64,000 nt of DNA from Aradus depressus (Eukaryota > Arthropoda > Insecta > Hemiptera > Aradidae). The stretch is taken from assembly GCA_963662175.1 (NCBI GenBank), contig OY759222.1, forward strand, positions 19,416,222 to 19,480,221, written 5' to 3'. The notes under the pieces were generated by a model, which saw nothing but the letters and a program-made list of their open reading frames with translations, was not told the DNA's origin and did not search any database. Below, in pieces: positions 20,651 to 32,000 of this stretch (positions are counted from its first letter, which is position 1; each line of letters opens with the position of its first letter). The position numbers and the translations under genes are program-made.

Positions 20651-20851
20651 TTTTCTACGTTTTTGAAATCAGGAGGTCGGGAAATTCCGGCAGTTTTAGA
20701 AATTTTAGACCGATTATTTAACTTCCTGTTTATGTCGTTCAGCTGGGGAAGTAAATTATTGAAATACGTCGAGAAAAAAAAAAAAAAAAAAACAGTCGTC
20801 GGTGAAAAGAATTGAGAGACCTCCAAAATGTCATCGGAATACATAGTAAAA

Positions 20852-21200
20852 GTTAGTATAAAGACTAGTTCAAAAACTTAAGATAAAAAAGAGAGATAAC
20901 TGAATTAGAATACCAGCATTTTTAGATCAAAAAGGGAAAAATGTGAAAATGGGCTTATAACAGAATATATGGGCAGCCGTCGGATGTAGAAGTCTGTTTA
21001 CAAAATACTGAAATAAAGCAGTAAACGTTAGTATAAAGACCAGTTCAAAAACTTAAGATAAAAAGAGAGATAAGTGGATTAGAATACCGGCGTTTTTAGT
21101 TCAAAAAGGGAAAAATGTGAAAATGGGCTTATAACAGGAAATATGGACAACCGTCGGATGTAGAAGTCTGTTTACAAAATACTGAAATAAAGCAATTTTA
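20852..21200. repeat. 175-bp direct tandem duplication
   Basis: Two adjacent copies start 'gttagtataaagac' at 20852 and 21027, and each ends 'actgaaataaagca'. They differ by a few substitutions. No stable frame is shared. Confidence 0.85.
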
Positions 21201-21228
21201 GAAAAATGTTTAGTCCCTCCTCTCATCT

Positions 21229-21275
21229 AGATCCGTAATCTGTAGATGCGTAATCTGTAGATCCGTAATCTATAG
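21229..21275. repeat. 17-bp repeat, three copies
   Basis: 'agatccgtaatctgt' recurs three times with small changes. No other role is visible. Confidence 0.7.
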
Positions 21276-21567
21276 GGTCCGTTTGGGAGATTTGGGAAGT
21301 TGCGATCTCAGGTGAGTTCTTCAGTCAGTATTAGCTGGGCTAGGAGAACAGACGTGGATACTCCCTCCTTGCTCCCCAGTTGAACAGTGTGCATATGATT
21401 CGATTGATTTATACAATAATCTTATTAACAAATATATAATATACATACGCATGGCCTACTGTGCTCAATAATATCGATATATCATATCTAAAATATTGGT
21501 ACCACGATCGAGTTAAGAACAATAATATCGATATAATGGTTGGAAAGTTTGTTTTCTTGGAACTTCC

Positions 21568-21682
21568 GAGGTCATATCGCCAACTACCAGAGTGTTTTTC
21601 GCTGCTTTGGGGAAAATGTACTCAACTCTAAAGTTTTACTCCAAACCAGTAAAATCCCTCTGGTAGTTGGCGATATGACCTC
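21568..21682. repeat. Inverted pair of SINE 3'-part fragments
   Basis: A 25-base word from the SINE tail (gaggtcatatcgccaacta plus six bases) at 21568-21592 is repeated as an exact complement at 21658-21682. About 65 unrelated bases lie between. This looks like two SINE remnants in opposite orientation or a small hairpin. Confidence 0.7.
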
Positions 21683-21838
21683 TTAGTGGAAGCCCGGGCA
21701 TAAGTCCATATTCCAAGAAGTATAACGATATTTTCTCTTAATTCGATCGTGATATCATAATTTTTGAAATGATATATCGATATTAGCATAATTTTTCCAC
21801 TCTCTTAAGTTGGCCTATTCTCATCTCTGTACATTTAC

Positions 21839-21984
21839 CTCTCCAATTCTCAGTTTAAAATTCCATTTTCCCTTTTTTTTACGCGGTATGGCGATTTCGA
21901 ATTCTTCATTGTCCTTCTTAGATAAGATCACGGGTTGTTTAGTATCATCTTCATGCATTGAATAGTCCCGTTTACAGGACCTAC
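21839..21984 (-). CDS. Internal exon 2, 48 codons, unrecognised
   Basis: Minus strand. The 3' splice site is a textbook pyrimidine tract (TTTCTTTCTTTCCCAG) ending at 21985. The donor is GAG then GTAAAT at 21839. The exon starts with two bases that complete a split codon and then has 48 open codons, RSCKRDYSMHEDD through KWNFKLRIGE, ending in phase 0. The split phase matches exactly the end of exon 1 (40884-41172), where G plus GT gives glycine. One Cys and many Lys/Glu residues are present. It resembles exon 3 in its second half. The frame from an upstream ATG (22030) runs through the splice site and is not the likely start. Function unknown. Confidence 0.55.
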
Positions 21985-22132
21985 CTGGGAAAGAAAGAAA
22001 CACATCCCTGGATAGAGACCAGATATACACGCTCTAAAAAATATACAGTAATAAATATAAATATAAATTCAGTCAAAAAAAAAAAACAGAAATCCCTGGT
22101 AGTGCATTGTTAAACCTCAATGTTTTTACTTT

Positions 22133-22236
22133 CTTATACATTTGATATACCTTTCTTATACATATACTATACCTTTCTTATACCTATACTATACTTTCCT
22201 TATACCTATACTATACCTTTCTTATACCTATTGTTT
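22133..22236. repeat. Short tandem repeat, ~21 bp unit
   Basis: Five or so copies of 'ctttcttatacctatactata' with small changes. Confidence 0.85.
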
Positions 22237-22668
22237 CGGCATTCATTTTAAATTTCAACATTTCAATATTTATTACATTGTTTATTTTGGCTGAGAGTCG
22301 GGCCTGCTAAAAGACTCCTTCCCCACTAATCCTACTCAACCTCAATATTTACTAAGTAGACCTTAAGCCACTCAGTACCCTGCCAGGAACCACCCAGACA
22401 GCATCGTACTTTTATTTATCCACCACATCACCAGACGATGCAATCCCATCACATCCATCATCTGACCATCTAGCACCCTCCCCCTCCCCCCATCTCAGAG
22501 GCGACATCCAATCGTATCCCATAAGAACTTTATTATTTTGCCTACTTTATGAACTTTTATTTTTTATTTCAAATGTTATATTTTTCATCCCTAATACTTA
22601 ATTCAATTTTATGTTAATTCAATCTATGTTTTGTTATATTTTCAGTTGGCCAACTGCATTTTAGGAGG

Positions 22669-23702
22669 GCTGTCAAAACGCTGTCAACAAGGTTCCAATT
22701 TTCAAAAAAGCCGTATAAGAACGTTTTTTTATATGTTTTCGCTGTCACTGAGCTCAAATTTCGGGTCGAAATTCAATTTCAACACATCCCAGTTTTAAAT
22801 AGAGTTGTAAGAGAAATTTTGAAATAATTTCATTTAAATCATGTCTTGGGGTAGTTTCTAAAGGCACATAATGCAAATATCACATAGTAATTTAATTTAA
22901 AGAAATAATATTTATTACAACGAATTATGTTGAAACATTATCCCTTTGTTCGAATAACAACGATCAAACAAAAAAAAAAGTTAATATTAATTAAGACTTA
23001 TCATCGTTCGTTGGAATTTGCGCCTTTTTCAAAATACCAAAACTTCTTCTAATACTTGATTCTAAACTAACTTTCAGAATCCGCGAGTGAAAAAAAAAAG
23101 AACTTTCAATACTTGTAGTTTGCTTGGTAGTTTATTGCCTCTAATTTGGACGTCAATATCACCGATCAGATGAATATTTTGTCGCAAAGTTGGGAGCTCC
23201 ATGCTCGACCAGTATCATGACACGCTGATGACTAGGAGGTTAACTGATCGCACTGTGTAAACTTAGTGCAAGTACTTGATCGACACTAGTGCCAAATAGC
23301 GATTAACGCAACTAAGTTCAACTAATGAAGGCGCTAAATTTAGAACTTTATTTTTCACATAAACAACCATAAAATTCTAGACTCAGAATAAATCTTAGTT
23401 TACATTTTTTTTTGATCGAAATTTAAATTAAGAATGTTTTTCTTAAGTTTACAAATTTTAATTAATTTTTTGCTAAAGTATATTAATATTATAAATTTTA
23501 AGTATATAATTAGTTATTGATTGAAAAAGTTTATCATAATTTGCTAAATAAATTTTTGTTGACATCAACGTTGACAGCTGTGATGTGTTGAAATTGAATT
23601 TCGATCCAAAATTTGAGCTCAGTGACAGCGAAAACATATAAAAAGCGTTCTTATACGGCTTTTTTGCAAATTGGAGCCTTGTTGACAGCGTTTTGACAGC
23701 TG
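22669..23702. mobile_element. Fold-back element with ~130-bp inverted repeats
   Basis: The left arm 22669-22796 begins 'gctgtcaaaacgctgtcaac'. It pairs with the right arm 23575-23702, which ends 'gttgacagcgttttgacagc', at roughly 90 percent identity by eye. About 780 AT-rich bases lie between, with no transposase. The frame at 23473-23706 is made by the right arm and is not a gene. The element is older than the palindrome at 17-18 kb. The superfamily is unknown. Confidence 0.75.
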
Positions 23703-24380
23703 GCAACTGTCAAAATCGACTTTTTGACAACGGCATCTTATTCAGCGACCTCGAAAACCTCTAAATACCATAAGTTTTAAGAATACCAATGAAAACCTAT
23801 GGAGCTAAGCATACGCGAAAGCAAAAGTCGTTGAATGCTATGTTAAAGTCATTAAAATTTCAACCCTTGTGGGGCACGGGTTTTTTAATGATATTTTAAA
23901 TTTTTTTAGCGCCAAAAATTTTGTTTCGGGTTGAAGAAATTTTCTAGGGTGCGCACGTTTCAATATCGCGAAATGGCATATTTAAGGACCACCCTAATAT
24001 ATATATATAATATGTTTGAGGGCGATGATAACCTTGCAGTTTTTGCGTAAAAATCATATCATATCATTAATATGTTTGAGGTTATGTAATTACAAACAAC
24101 CATATTAGTGATTTATTTTTATTTTATTATAATAAAGAACATTTTATTCGTAGATGAAGTAAGTTGTTTTTTGATTACTGTATTTTATGTGAGACTTCAT
24201 ATTTTGGTTTGTTTTGTTTAAATATTACCTTTTATTTATTTTAAAACTTCTGCTCGCTCAAGATGTTGTCTTTGTTTGGATATCATAATATTTGTCTTTA
24301 TTTTTAAATTTTCAATCATGATATACGTTTTTATTTAGTTTATAATTTTTTTGTTTAGATATATTTCAGTTTGTTATGGA
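23703..24380. other. No gene; possible MITE end at ~24000
   Basis: The sequence 'catatttaaggaccaccctaat' at 23978-24000 followed by a TA run resembles a transposon terminus, but I find no partner end in the window. The rest is AT-rich. Confidence 0.35.
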
Positions 24381-24395
24381 GAAGAGAAGTGTAGC

Positions 24396-25215
24396 CATGT
24401 TACCTTCACTCTGAGACGCCAATCCTGTCCTCCGATTTCCTTCAATAACGTACCGATCCCTGCCTCCAATCAAGTCCGCTACTTAGGGTTCTATCTATTC
24501 CGAAGACTGACATGGAACCCCCACACACGATTAAAACGACAGGAGCTGAACAGACGGTTTGGCCTGCTCTACCGGCTGCTCAGCAGACAATCCAGACTTT
24601 CTATTGAAAACAAACTGACTATTTACAAACAATAATAAGACCTATATGGACATACGGACTTGAATTATGGGGTTGTGCTAAGCCATCTAACATGAAGCGT
24701 ATCCAGTCCTTCCAATCCAAAGTCCTAAGAACAATTGTCGATGCACCCTTCTATGTGTCCAACCTTACCCTCCATAATGACCTTAAAATTCCTTTTGTTA
24801 TTGACCTCATCAAGTCCCGCTTCTCCAAATTCCACTCTAACCTCTCCTTCAATGTCAATCCCGTCGCTCGACACTTGTCCTCCCGCTCCCACCCAGATAA
24901 TCCTCCCAGAAGGCTGAGGTGGTGCTGGCCGAGAGACCTGCTAGGTTAAGATAGCATATATAACTGGGAGTGCTGGTGGTGACCAGCTTCTTCCCTCATG
25001 AACTCGTACTTCCAGCTCTTCTTTCCAACTTGGTCTACCTCCAGCGTAGAACAAGATGGCGGGGGGATCACTCAGCCCCCTGTGGCCTCCCCTGACTCCA
25101 TTAAGTTGGAGGAATTGGGATGGCAGATAATCGGGGTGTTTCGAGGGGTCTCGAGCTGAAAGCTATTTTATTCTTATAATTATTTTGTACATATTTTATT
25201 TATTTATTTTTGTAT
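24396..25215 (+). pseudogene. Jockey-type non-LTR element 3' end, frameshifted
   Basis: The frame 24396-24632 encodes the thumb region (FTLRRQSCPP, VRYLGFYLFRRLTW, SIENKLTIYKQ). After a stop and shift it continues at 24692-24949 (SFQSKVLRTIVDAPFYVSN). Both match the Jockey copy at 1821-2750 almost motif for motif, so they are the same family. About 265 bases of 3' untranslated sequence follow, ending in T-rich 'tttatttatttttgtatat'. The 5' part, including YADD, is missing. Inactive. Confidence 0.8.
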
Positions 25216-26090
25216 ATATTTGCTACTAGCAGTAATACCCGGCGTTGCCCGGGGGAATTTGAATTTTCTCCCAATATCTCCTATAAGTCTATTCAATTTT
25301 TCGACAGTATATTCATGATGTTATAATTTTCAATTATTCATACGGAATAAGGCTTATAGTCCTTCAGCTATAGTAACGCTAGTAGGTTTTTAGGACCCCT
25401 GGGCACCACAGCTAGTATGCGCCTTTCAACGGCGGGTACCACAGCTAGTGAATACTCAGCATCGCTGGACATCCTAGCCAGTGCGTACTTAAGAACGCTT
25501 GTGACCACAGCTAGTATGTGCCTTGAAACGCTGGGCACCACAGCTAGTACGTAGTTAGGAACGCTGGTCACCACAGCTAGTATGTGCCTCGCAACAGCGG
25601 ACCCTACAGCTAGTACGAAGTTAGGAACGCTGGGCATCACAGCTAGTAAGTGCCTTGCAACAGCGGACCCCACAGATAGTACGTTTTTAGGAACGCTGGG
25701 CCCTACAGCTATTAAGTGCCTTGCAACAGCGGACCCCACAGCTAGTGCGTAGTTGGAACCACTGGGCATCACAGCTAGTATGTGTTTTGCAACGGCGGTC
25801 CCCACAGCTAGTACGTAGTTAAATACGCTGGGCCACACTGCTAGCGCCTTGCAACAGCGGACCCCACAGCTAGTACGTAGTTAGAACCACTGGGCATCAC
25901 AGCTAGTATGTGTTTTGCAACGGCGGACCCCACAGCTAGTACATAGTTAGGAACGCTGAGGCTGAGCACTACAGCTAGTAAGTGCCTTGCAACAGCGGAC
26001 CCCACAGCTAGTACGATATTAGGAACGCTGGGCATCACAGCTAGTAAATGTGTTGCAACAGTGAACCCCACAGCAATACATAGTTACTAC
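25216..26090. repeat. Compound tandem repeat with CTAGT/CACAGCTAGTA units
   Basis: It starts with 'actagcagtaatacccggcgttgcccggggg', a sequence of the kind found at the 3' end of RTE-like retroposons. From about 25375 to 26085 follow alternating half-units such as 'cacagctagtacgtagttaggaacgctgggcat' and 'cacagctagtaagtgccttgcaacagcggacccca', with a joint period near 66-70 bases. Because the period is close to a multiple of three, the minus strand is open over two long frames (LAVGSAVARH repeats). These are artefacts, not genes. The satellite begins directly after. Confidence 0.8.
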
Positions 26091-26099
26091 TACATGTGA

Positions 26100-29000
26100 C
26101 ATTCATGACAATCCGATTACCCTTTAATCATTCAGCATTATTTTTATGCTTAGCCCCCCCCCCCCCTCCCACCCCCCTCCCGTTCACAATTATTTGACGT
26201 CACATAGTGTATTTTTCTATTTGGCCTTCAGGAATACTACATGGGAAATTTCGTGACAATACGATCAACCGTTAATGAGCTAGCTCTTTTTTATACTTAG
26301 CCCCCCCCCCTCTCCCCCCTCCCGTTCACAATTATTTGACGTCACATAGTGTATTTTTCTATTTGGCCTTCAGGAATACTACATGGGAAATTTCGTGACA
26401 ATACGATCAACCGTTAATGAGCTAGCTCTTTTTTATGCTTAGCCCCCCCCCCCCCTCCCGTTCAAAACTTTGGGATACCACACACCTTATTTTTCTATTT
26501 GGCCTTCAGGAATACTACATGGGAAATTTCGTGACAATACGATCAACCGTTAATGAGCTAGCTCTTTTTTATACTTAGCCTCCCCCCCCCCCCCCCCCCC
26601 CCGTTCACAATTATTTGACGTCACATAGTGTATTTTTCTATTTGGCCTTCAGGAATACTACATGGGAAATTTCGTGACAATACGATCAACCGTTAATGAG
26701 CTAGCTCTTTTTTATACTTAGCCCCCCCCCCCTCTCCCCCCTCCCGTTCACAATTATTTGACGTCACATAGTGTATTTTTCTATTTGGCCTTCAGGAATA
26801 CTACATGGGAAATTTCGTGACAATACGATCAACCGTTAATGAGCTAGCTCTTTTTTATGCTTAGCCCCCCCCCCCCCTCCCGTTCACAATTATTTGACGT
26901 CACATAGTGTATTTTTCTATTTGGCCTTCAGGAATACTACATGGGAAATTTCGTGACAATACGATCAACCGTTAATGAGCTAGCTCTTTTTTATACTTAG
27001 CCCCCCCCCCCCCCCTCCCCCCCTCCCGTTCAAAACTTTGGGATACCACACACCTTATTTTTCTATTTGGCCTTCAGGAATACTACATGGGAAATTTCGT
27101 GACAATACGATCAACCGTTAATGAGCTAGCTCTTTTTTATGCTTAGCCCCCCCCCCCTCTCCCCCCTCCCGTTCACAATTATTTGACGTCACATAGTGTA
27201 TTTTTCTATTTGGCCTTCAGGAATACTACATGGGAAATTTCGTGACAATACGATCAACCGTTAATGAGCTAGCTCTTTTTTATACTTAGCCCCCCCCCCC
27301 CCCCCTCCCGTTCAAAACTTTGGGATACCACACACCTTATTTTTCTATTTGGCCTTCAGGAATACTACATGGGAAATTTCGTGACAATACGATCAACCGT
27401 TAATGAGCTAGCTCTTTTTTATGCTTAGCCCCCCCCCCCCTCTCCCCCCTCCCGTTCACAATTATTTGACGTCACATAGTGTATTTTTCTATTTGGCCTT
27501 CAGGAATACTACATGGGAAATTTCGTGACAATACGATCAACCGTTAATGAGCTAGCTCTTTATTATACTTAGCCCCCCCCCCCCCCCCCTCCCGTTCAAA
27601 ACTTTGGGATACCACACACCTTATTTTTTATTGGGCCTTCAGGAATACTACATGGGAAATTTCGTGACAATACGATCAACCGTTAATGAGCTAGCTCTTT
27701 TTTATACTTAGCCCCCCCCCCTCCCCCCCTCCCGTTCAAAACTTTGGGATACCACACACCTTATTTTTCTATTTGGCCTTCAGGAATACTACATGGGAAA
27801 TTTCGTGACAATACGATCAACCGTTAATGAGCTAGCTCTTTTTTATGCTTAGCCCCCCCCCCCTCTCCCCCCCTCCCGTTCACAATTATTTGACGTCACA
27901 TAGTGTATTTTTCTATTTGGCCTTCAGGAATACTACATGGGAAATTTCGTGACAATACGATCAACCGTTAATGAGCTAGCTCTTTATTATACTTAGCCCC
28001 CCCCCCCCCCCCCCTCCCGTTCACAATTATTTGACGTCACATAGTGTATTTTTCTATTTGGCCTTCAGGAATACTACATGAGAAATTTCGTGACAATACG
28101 ATCAACCGTTAATGAGCTAGCTCTTTATTATACTTAGCCCCCCCCCCCCCCCTCCCGTTCACAATTATTTGACGTCACATAGTGTATTTTTCTATTTGGC
28201 CTTCAGGAATACTACATGAGAAATTTCGTGACAATACGATCAACCGTTAATGAGCTAGCTCTTTATTATACTTAGCCCCCCCCCCCCTCCCGTTCACAAT
28301 TATTTGACGTCACATAGTGTATTTTTCTATTTGGCCTTCAGGAATACTACATGAGAAATTTCGTGACAATACGATCAACCGTTAATGAGCTAGCTCTTTA
28401 TTATACTTAGCCCCCCCCCCCCCCCCCTCCCGTTCACAATTATTTGACGTCACATAGTGTATTTTTCTATTTGGCCTTCAGGAATACTACATGAGAAATT
28501 TCGTGACAATACGATCAACCGTTAATGAGCTAGCTCTTTTTTATGCTTAGCCCCCCCCCCCTCTCCCCCCCTCCCGTTCACAATTATTTGACGTCACATA
28601 GTGTATTTTTCTATTTGGCCTTCAGGAATACTACATGGGAAATTTCGTGACAATACGATCAACCGTTAATGAGCTAGCTCTTATTTATACTTAGCCCCCC
28701 CCCCCCCCCCTCCCGTTCACAATTATTTGACGTCACATAGTGTATTTTTCTATTTGGCCTTCAGGAATACTACATGGGAAATTTCGTGACAATACGATCA
28801 ACCGTTAATGAGCTAGCTCTTTTTTATACTTAGCCCCCCCCCCCTCTCCCCCCTCCCGTTCACAATTATTTGACGTCACATAGTGTATTTTTCTATTTGG
28901 CCTTCAGGAATACTACATGAGAAATTTCGTGACAATACGATCAACCGTTAATGAGCTAGCTCTTTATTATACTTAGCCCCCCCCCCCCCCCCCTCCCGTT

Positions 29001-32000
29001 CACAATTATTTGACGTCACATAGTGTATTTTTCTATTTGGCCTTCAGGAATACTACATGAGAAATTTCGTGACAATACGATCAACCGTTAATGAGCTAGC
29101 TCTTTTTTATGCTTAGCCCCCCCCCCCTCTCCCCCCCTCCCGTTCACAATTATTTGACGTCACATAGTGTATTTTTCTATTTGGCCTTCAGGAATACTAC
29201 ATGGGAAATTTCGTGACAATACGATCAACCGTTAATGAGCTAGCTCTTATTTATACTTAGCCCCCCCCCCCCCCCTCCCGTTCACAATTATTTGACGTCA
29301 CATAGTGTATTTTTCTATTTGGCCTTCAGGAATACTACATGGGAAATTTCGTGACAATACGATCAACCGTTAATGAGCTAGCTCTTTTTTATACTTAGCC
29401 CCCCCCCCCTCTCCCCCCTCCCGTTCACAATTATTTGACGTCACATAGTGTATTTTTCTATTTGGCCTTCAGGAATACTACATGAGAAATTTCGTGACAA
29501 TACGATCAACCGTTAATGAGCTAGCTCTTTATTATACTTAGCCCCCCCCCCCCCCCTCCCGTTCACAATTATTTGACGTCACATAGTGTATTTTTCTATT
29601 TGGCCTTCAGGAATACTACATGAGAAATTTCGTGACAATACGATCAACCGTTAATGAGCTAGCTCTTTTTTATGCTTAGCCCCCCCCCCCTCTCCCCCCC
29701 TCCCGTTCACAATTATTTGACGTCACATAGTGTATTTTTCTATTTGGCCTTCAGGAATACTACATGGGAAATTTCGTGACAATACGATCAACCGTTAATG
29801 AGCTAGCTCTTATTTATACTTAGCCCCCCCCCCCCCCCCCCCTCCCGTTCACAATTATTTGACGTCACATAGTGTATTTTTCTATTTGGCCTTCAGGAAT
29901 ACTACATGGGAAATTTCGTGACAATACGATCAACCGTTAATGAGCTAGCTCTTTTTTATACTTAGCCCCCCCCCCCCCCCCCTCCCGTTCACAATTATTT
30001 GACGTCACATAGTGTATTTTTCTATTTGGCCTTCAGGAATACTACATGGGAAATTTCGTGACAATACGATCAACCGTTAATGAGCTAGCTCTTTTTTATA
30101 CTTAGCCCCCCCCCCCCCCCCCTCCCGTTCAAAACTTTGGGATACCACACACCTTATTTTTCTATTTGGCCTTCAGGAATACTACATGGGAAATTTCGTG
30201 ACAATACGATCAACCGTTAATGAGCTAGCTCTTTTTTATACTTAGCCCCCCCCCCCCCCCCTCCCGTTCAAAACTTTGGGATACCACACACCTTATTTTT
30301 CTATTTGGCCTTCAGGAATACTACATGAGAAATTTCGTGACAATACGATCAACCGTTAATGAGCTAGCTCTTTTTTATGCTTAGCCCCCCCCCCCTCTCC
30401 CCCCCTCCCGTTCACAATTATTTGACGTCACATAGTGTATTTTTCTATTTGGCCTTCAGGAATACTACATGGGAAATTTCGTGACAATACGATCAACCGT
30501 TAATGAGCTAGCTCTTTTTTATGCTTAGCCCCCCCCCCCCCCCTCCCGTTCAAAACTTTGGGATACCACACACCTTATTTTTCTATTTGGCCTTCAGGAA
30601 TACTACATGGGAAATTTCGTGACAATACGATCAACCGTTAATGAGCTAGCTCTTTTTTATACTTAGCCCCCCCCCCCCCCCTCCCGTTCAAAACTTTGGG
30701 ATACCACACACCTTATTTTTCTATTTGGCCTTCAGGAATACTACATGGGAAATTTCGTGACAATACGATCAACCGTTAATGAGCTAGCTCTTTTTTATAC
30801 TTAGCCCCCCCCCCCCCCCCCCCCCTCCCGTTCAAAACTTTGGGATACCACACACCTTATTTTTCTATTTGGCCTTCAGGAATACTACATGGGAAATTTC
30901 GTGACAATACGATCAACCGTTAATGAGCTAGCTCTTTTTTATACTTAGCCCCCCCCCCCCCCCCTCCCGTTCAAAACTTTGGGATACCACACACCTTATT
31001 TTTCTATTTGGCCTTCAGGAATACTACATGAGAAATTTCGTGACAATACGATCAACCGTTAATGAGCTAGCTCTTTTTTATGCTTAGCCCCCCCCCCCCT
31101 CTCCCCCCCTCCCGTTCACAATTATTTGACGTCACATAGTGTATTTTTCTATTTGGCCTTCAGGAATACTACATGGGAAATTTCGTGACAATACGATCAA
31201 CCGTTAATGAGCTAGCTCTTTTTTATGCTTAGCCCCCCCCCCCCCCCCTCCCGTTCAAAACTTTGGGATACCACACACCTTATTTTTCTATTTGGCCTTC
31301 AGGAATACTACATGGGAAATTTCGTGACAATACGATCAACCGTTAATGAGCTAGCTCTTTTTTATGCTTAGCCCCCCCCCCCCCCCCCTCCCGTTCAAAA
31401 CTTTGGGATACCACACACCTTATTTTTCTATTTGGCCTTCAGGAATACTACATGGGAAATTTCGTGACAATACGATCAACCGTTAATGAGCTAGCTCTTT
31501 TTTATACTTAGCCCCCCCCCCCCCCTCCCGTTCAAAACTTTGGGATACCACACACCTTATTTTTCTATTTGGCCTTCAGGAATACTACATGGGAAATTTC
31601 GTGACAATACGATCAACCGTTAATGAGCTAGCTCTTTTTTATGCTTAGCCCCCCCCCCCCCTCTCCCCCCCTCCCGTTCACAATTATTTGACGTCACATA
31701 GTGTATTTTTCTATTTGGCCTTCAGGAATACTACATGGGAAATTTCGTGACAATACGATCAACCGTTAATGAGCTAGCTCTTTTTTATACTTAGCCCCCC
31801 CCCCCCCTCCCGTTCAAAACTTTGGGATACCACACACCTTATTTTTCTATTTGGCCTTCAGGAATACTACATGAGAAATTTCGTGACAATACGATCAACC
31901 GTTAATGAGCTAGCTCTTTTTTATGCTTAGCCCCCCCCCCTCTCCCCCCCTCCCGTTCACAATTATTTGACGTCACATAGTGTATTTTTCTATTTGGCCT

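Noticed and set aside
20608..20844. Minus-strand frame with a Phe run and a Cys-Val tail
   Set aside because: Built from an A-run and a CA microsatellite, with no splice sites or domain.
25368..26071. Minus-strand frames with LAVGSAVARH repeats
   Set aside because: Open only because the tandem unit is nearly a multiple of three. The DNA is a compound tandem repeat, not a gene.
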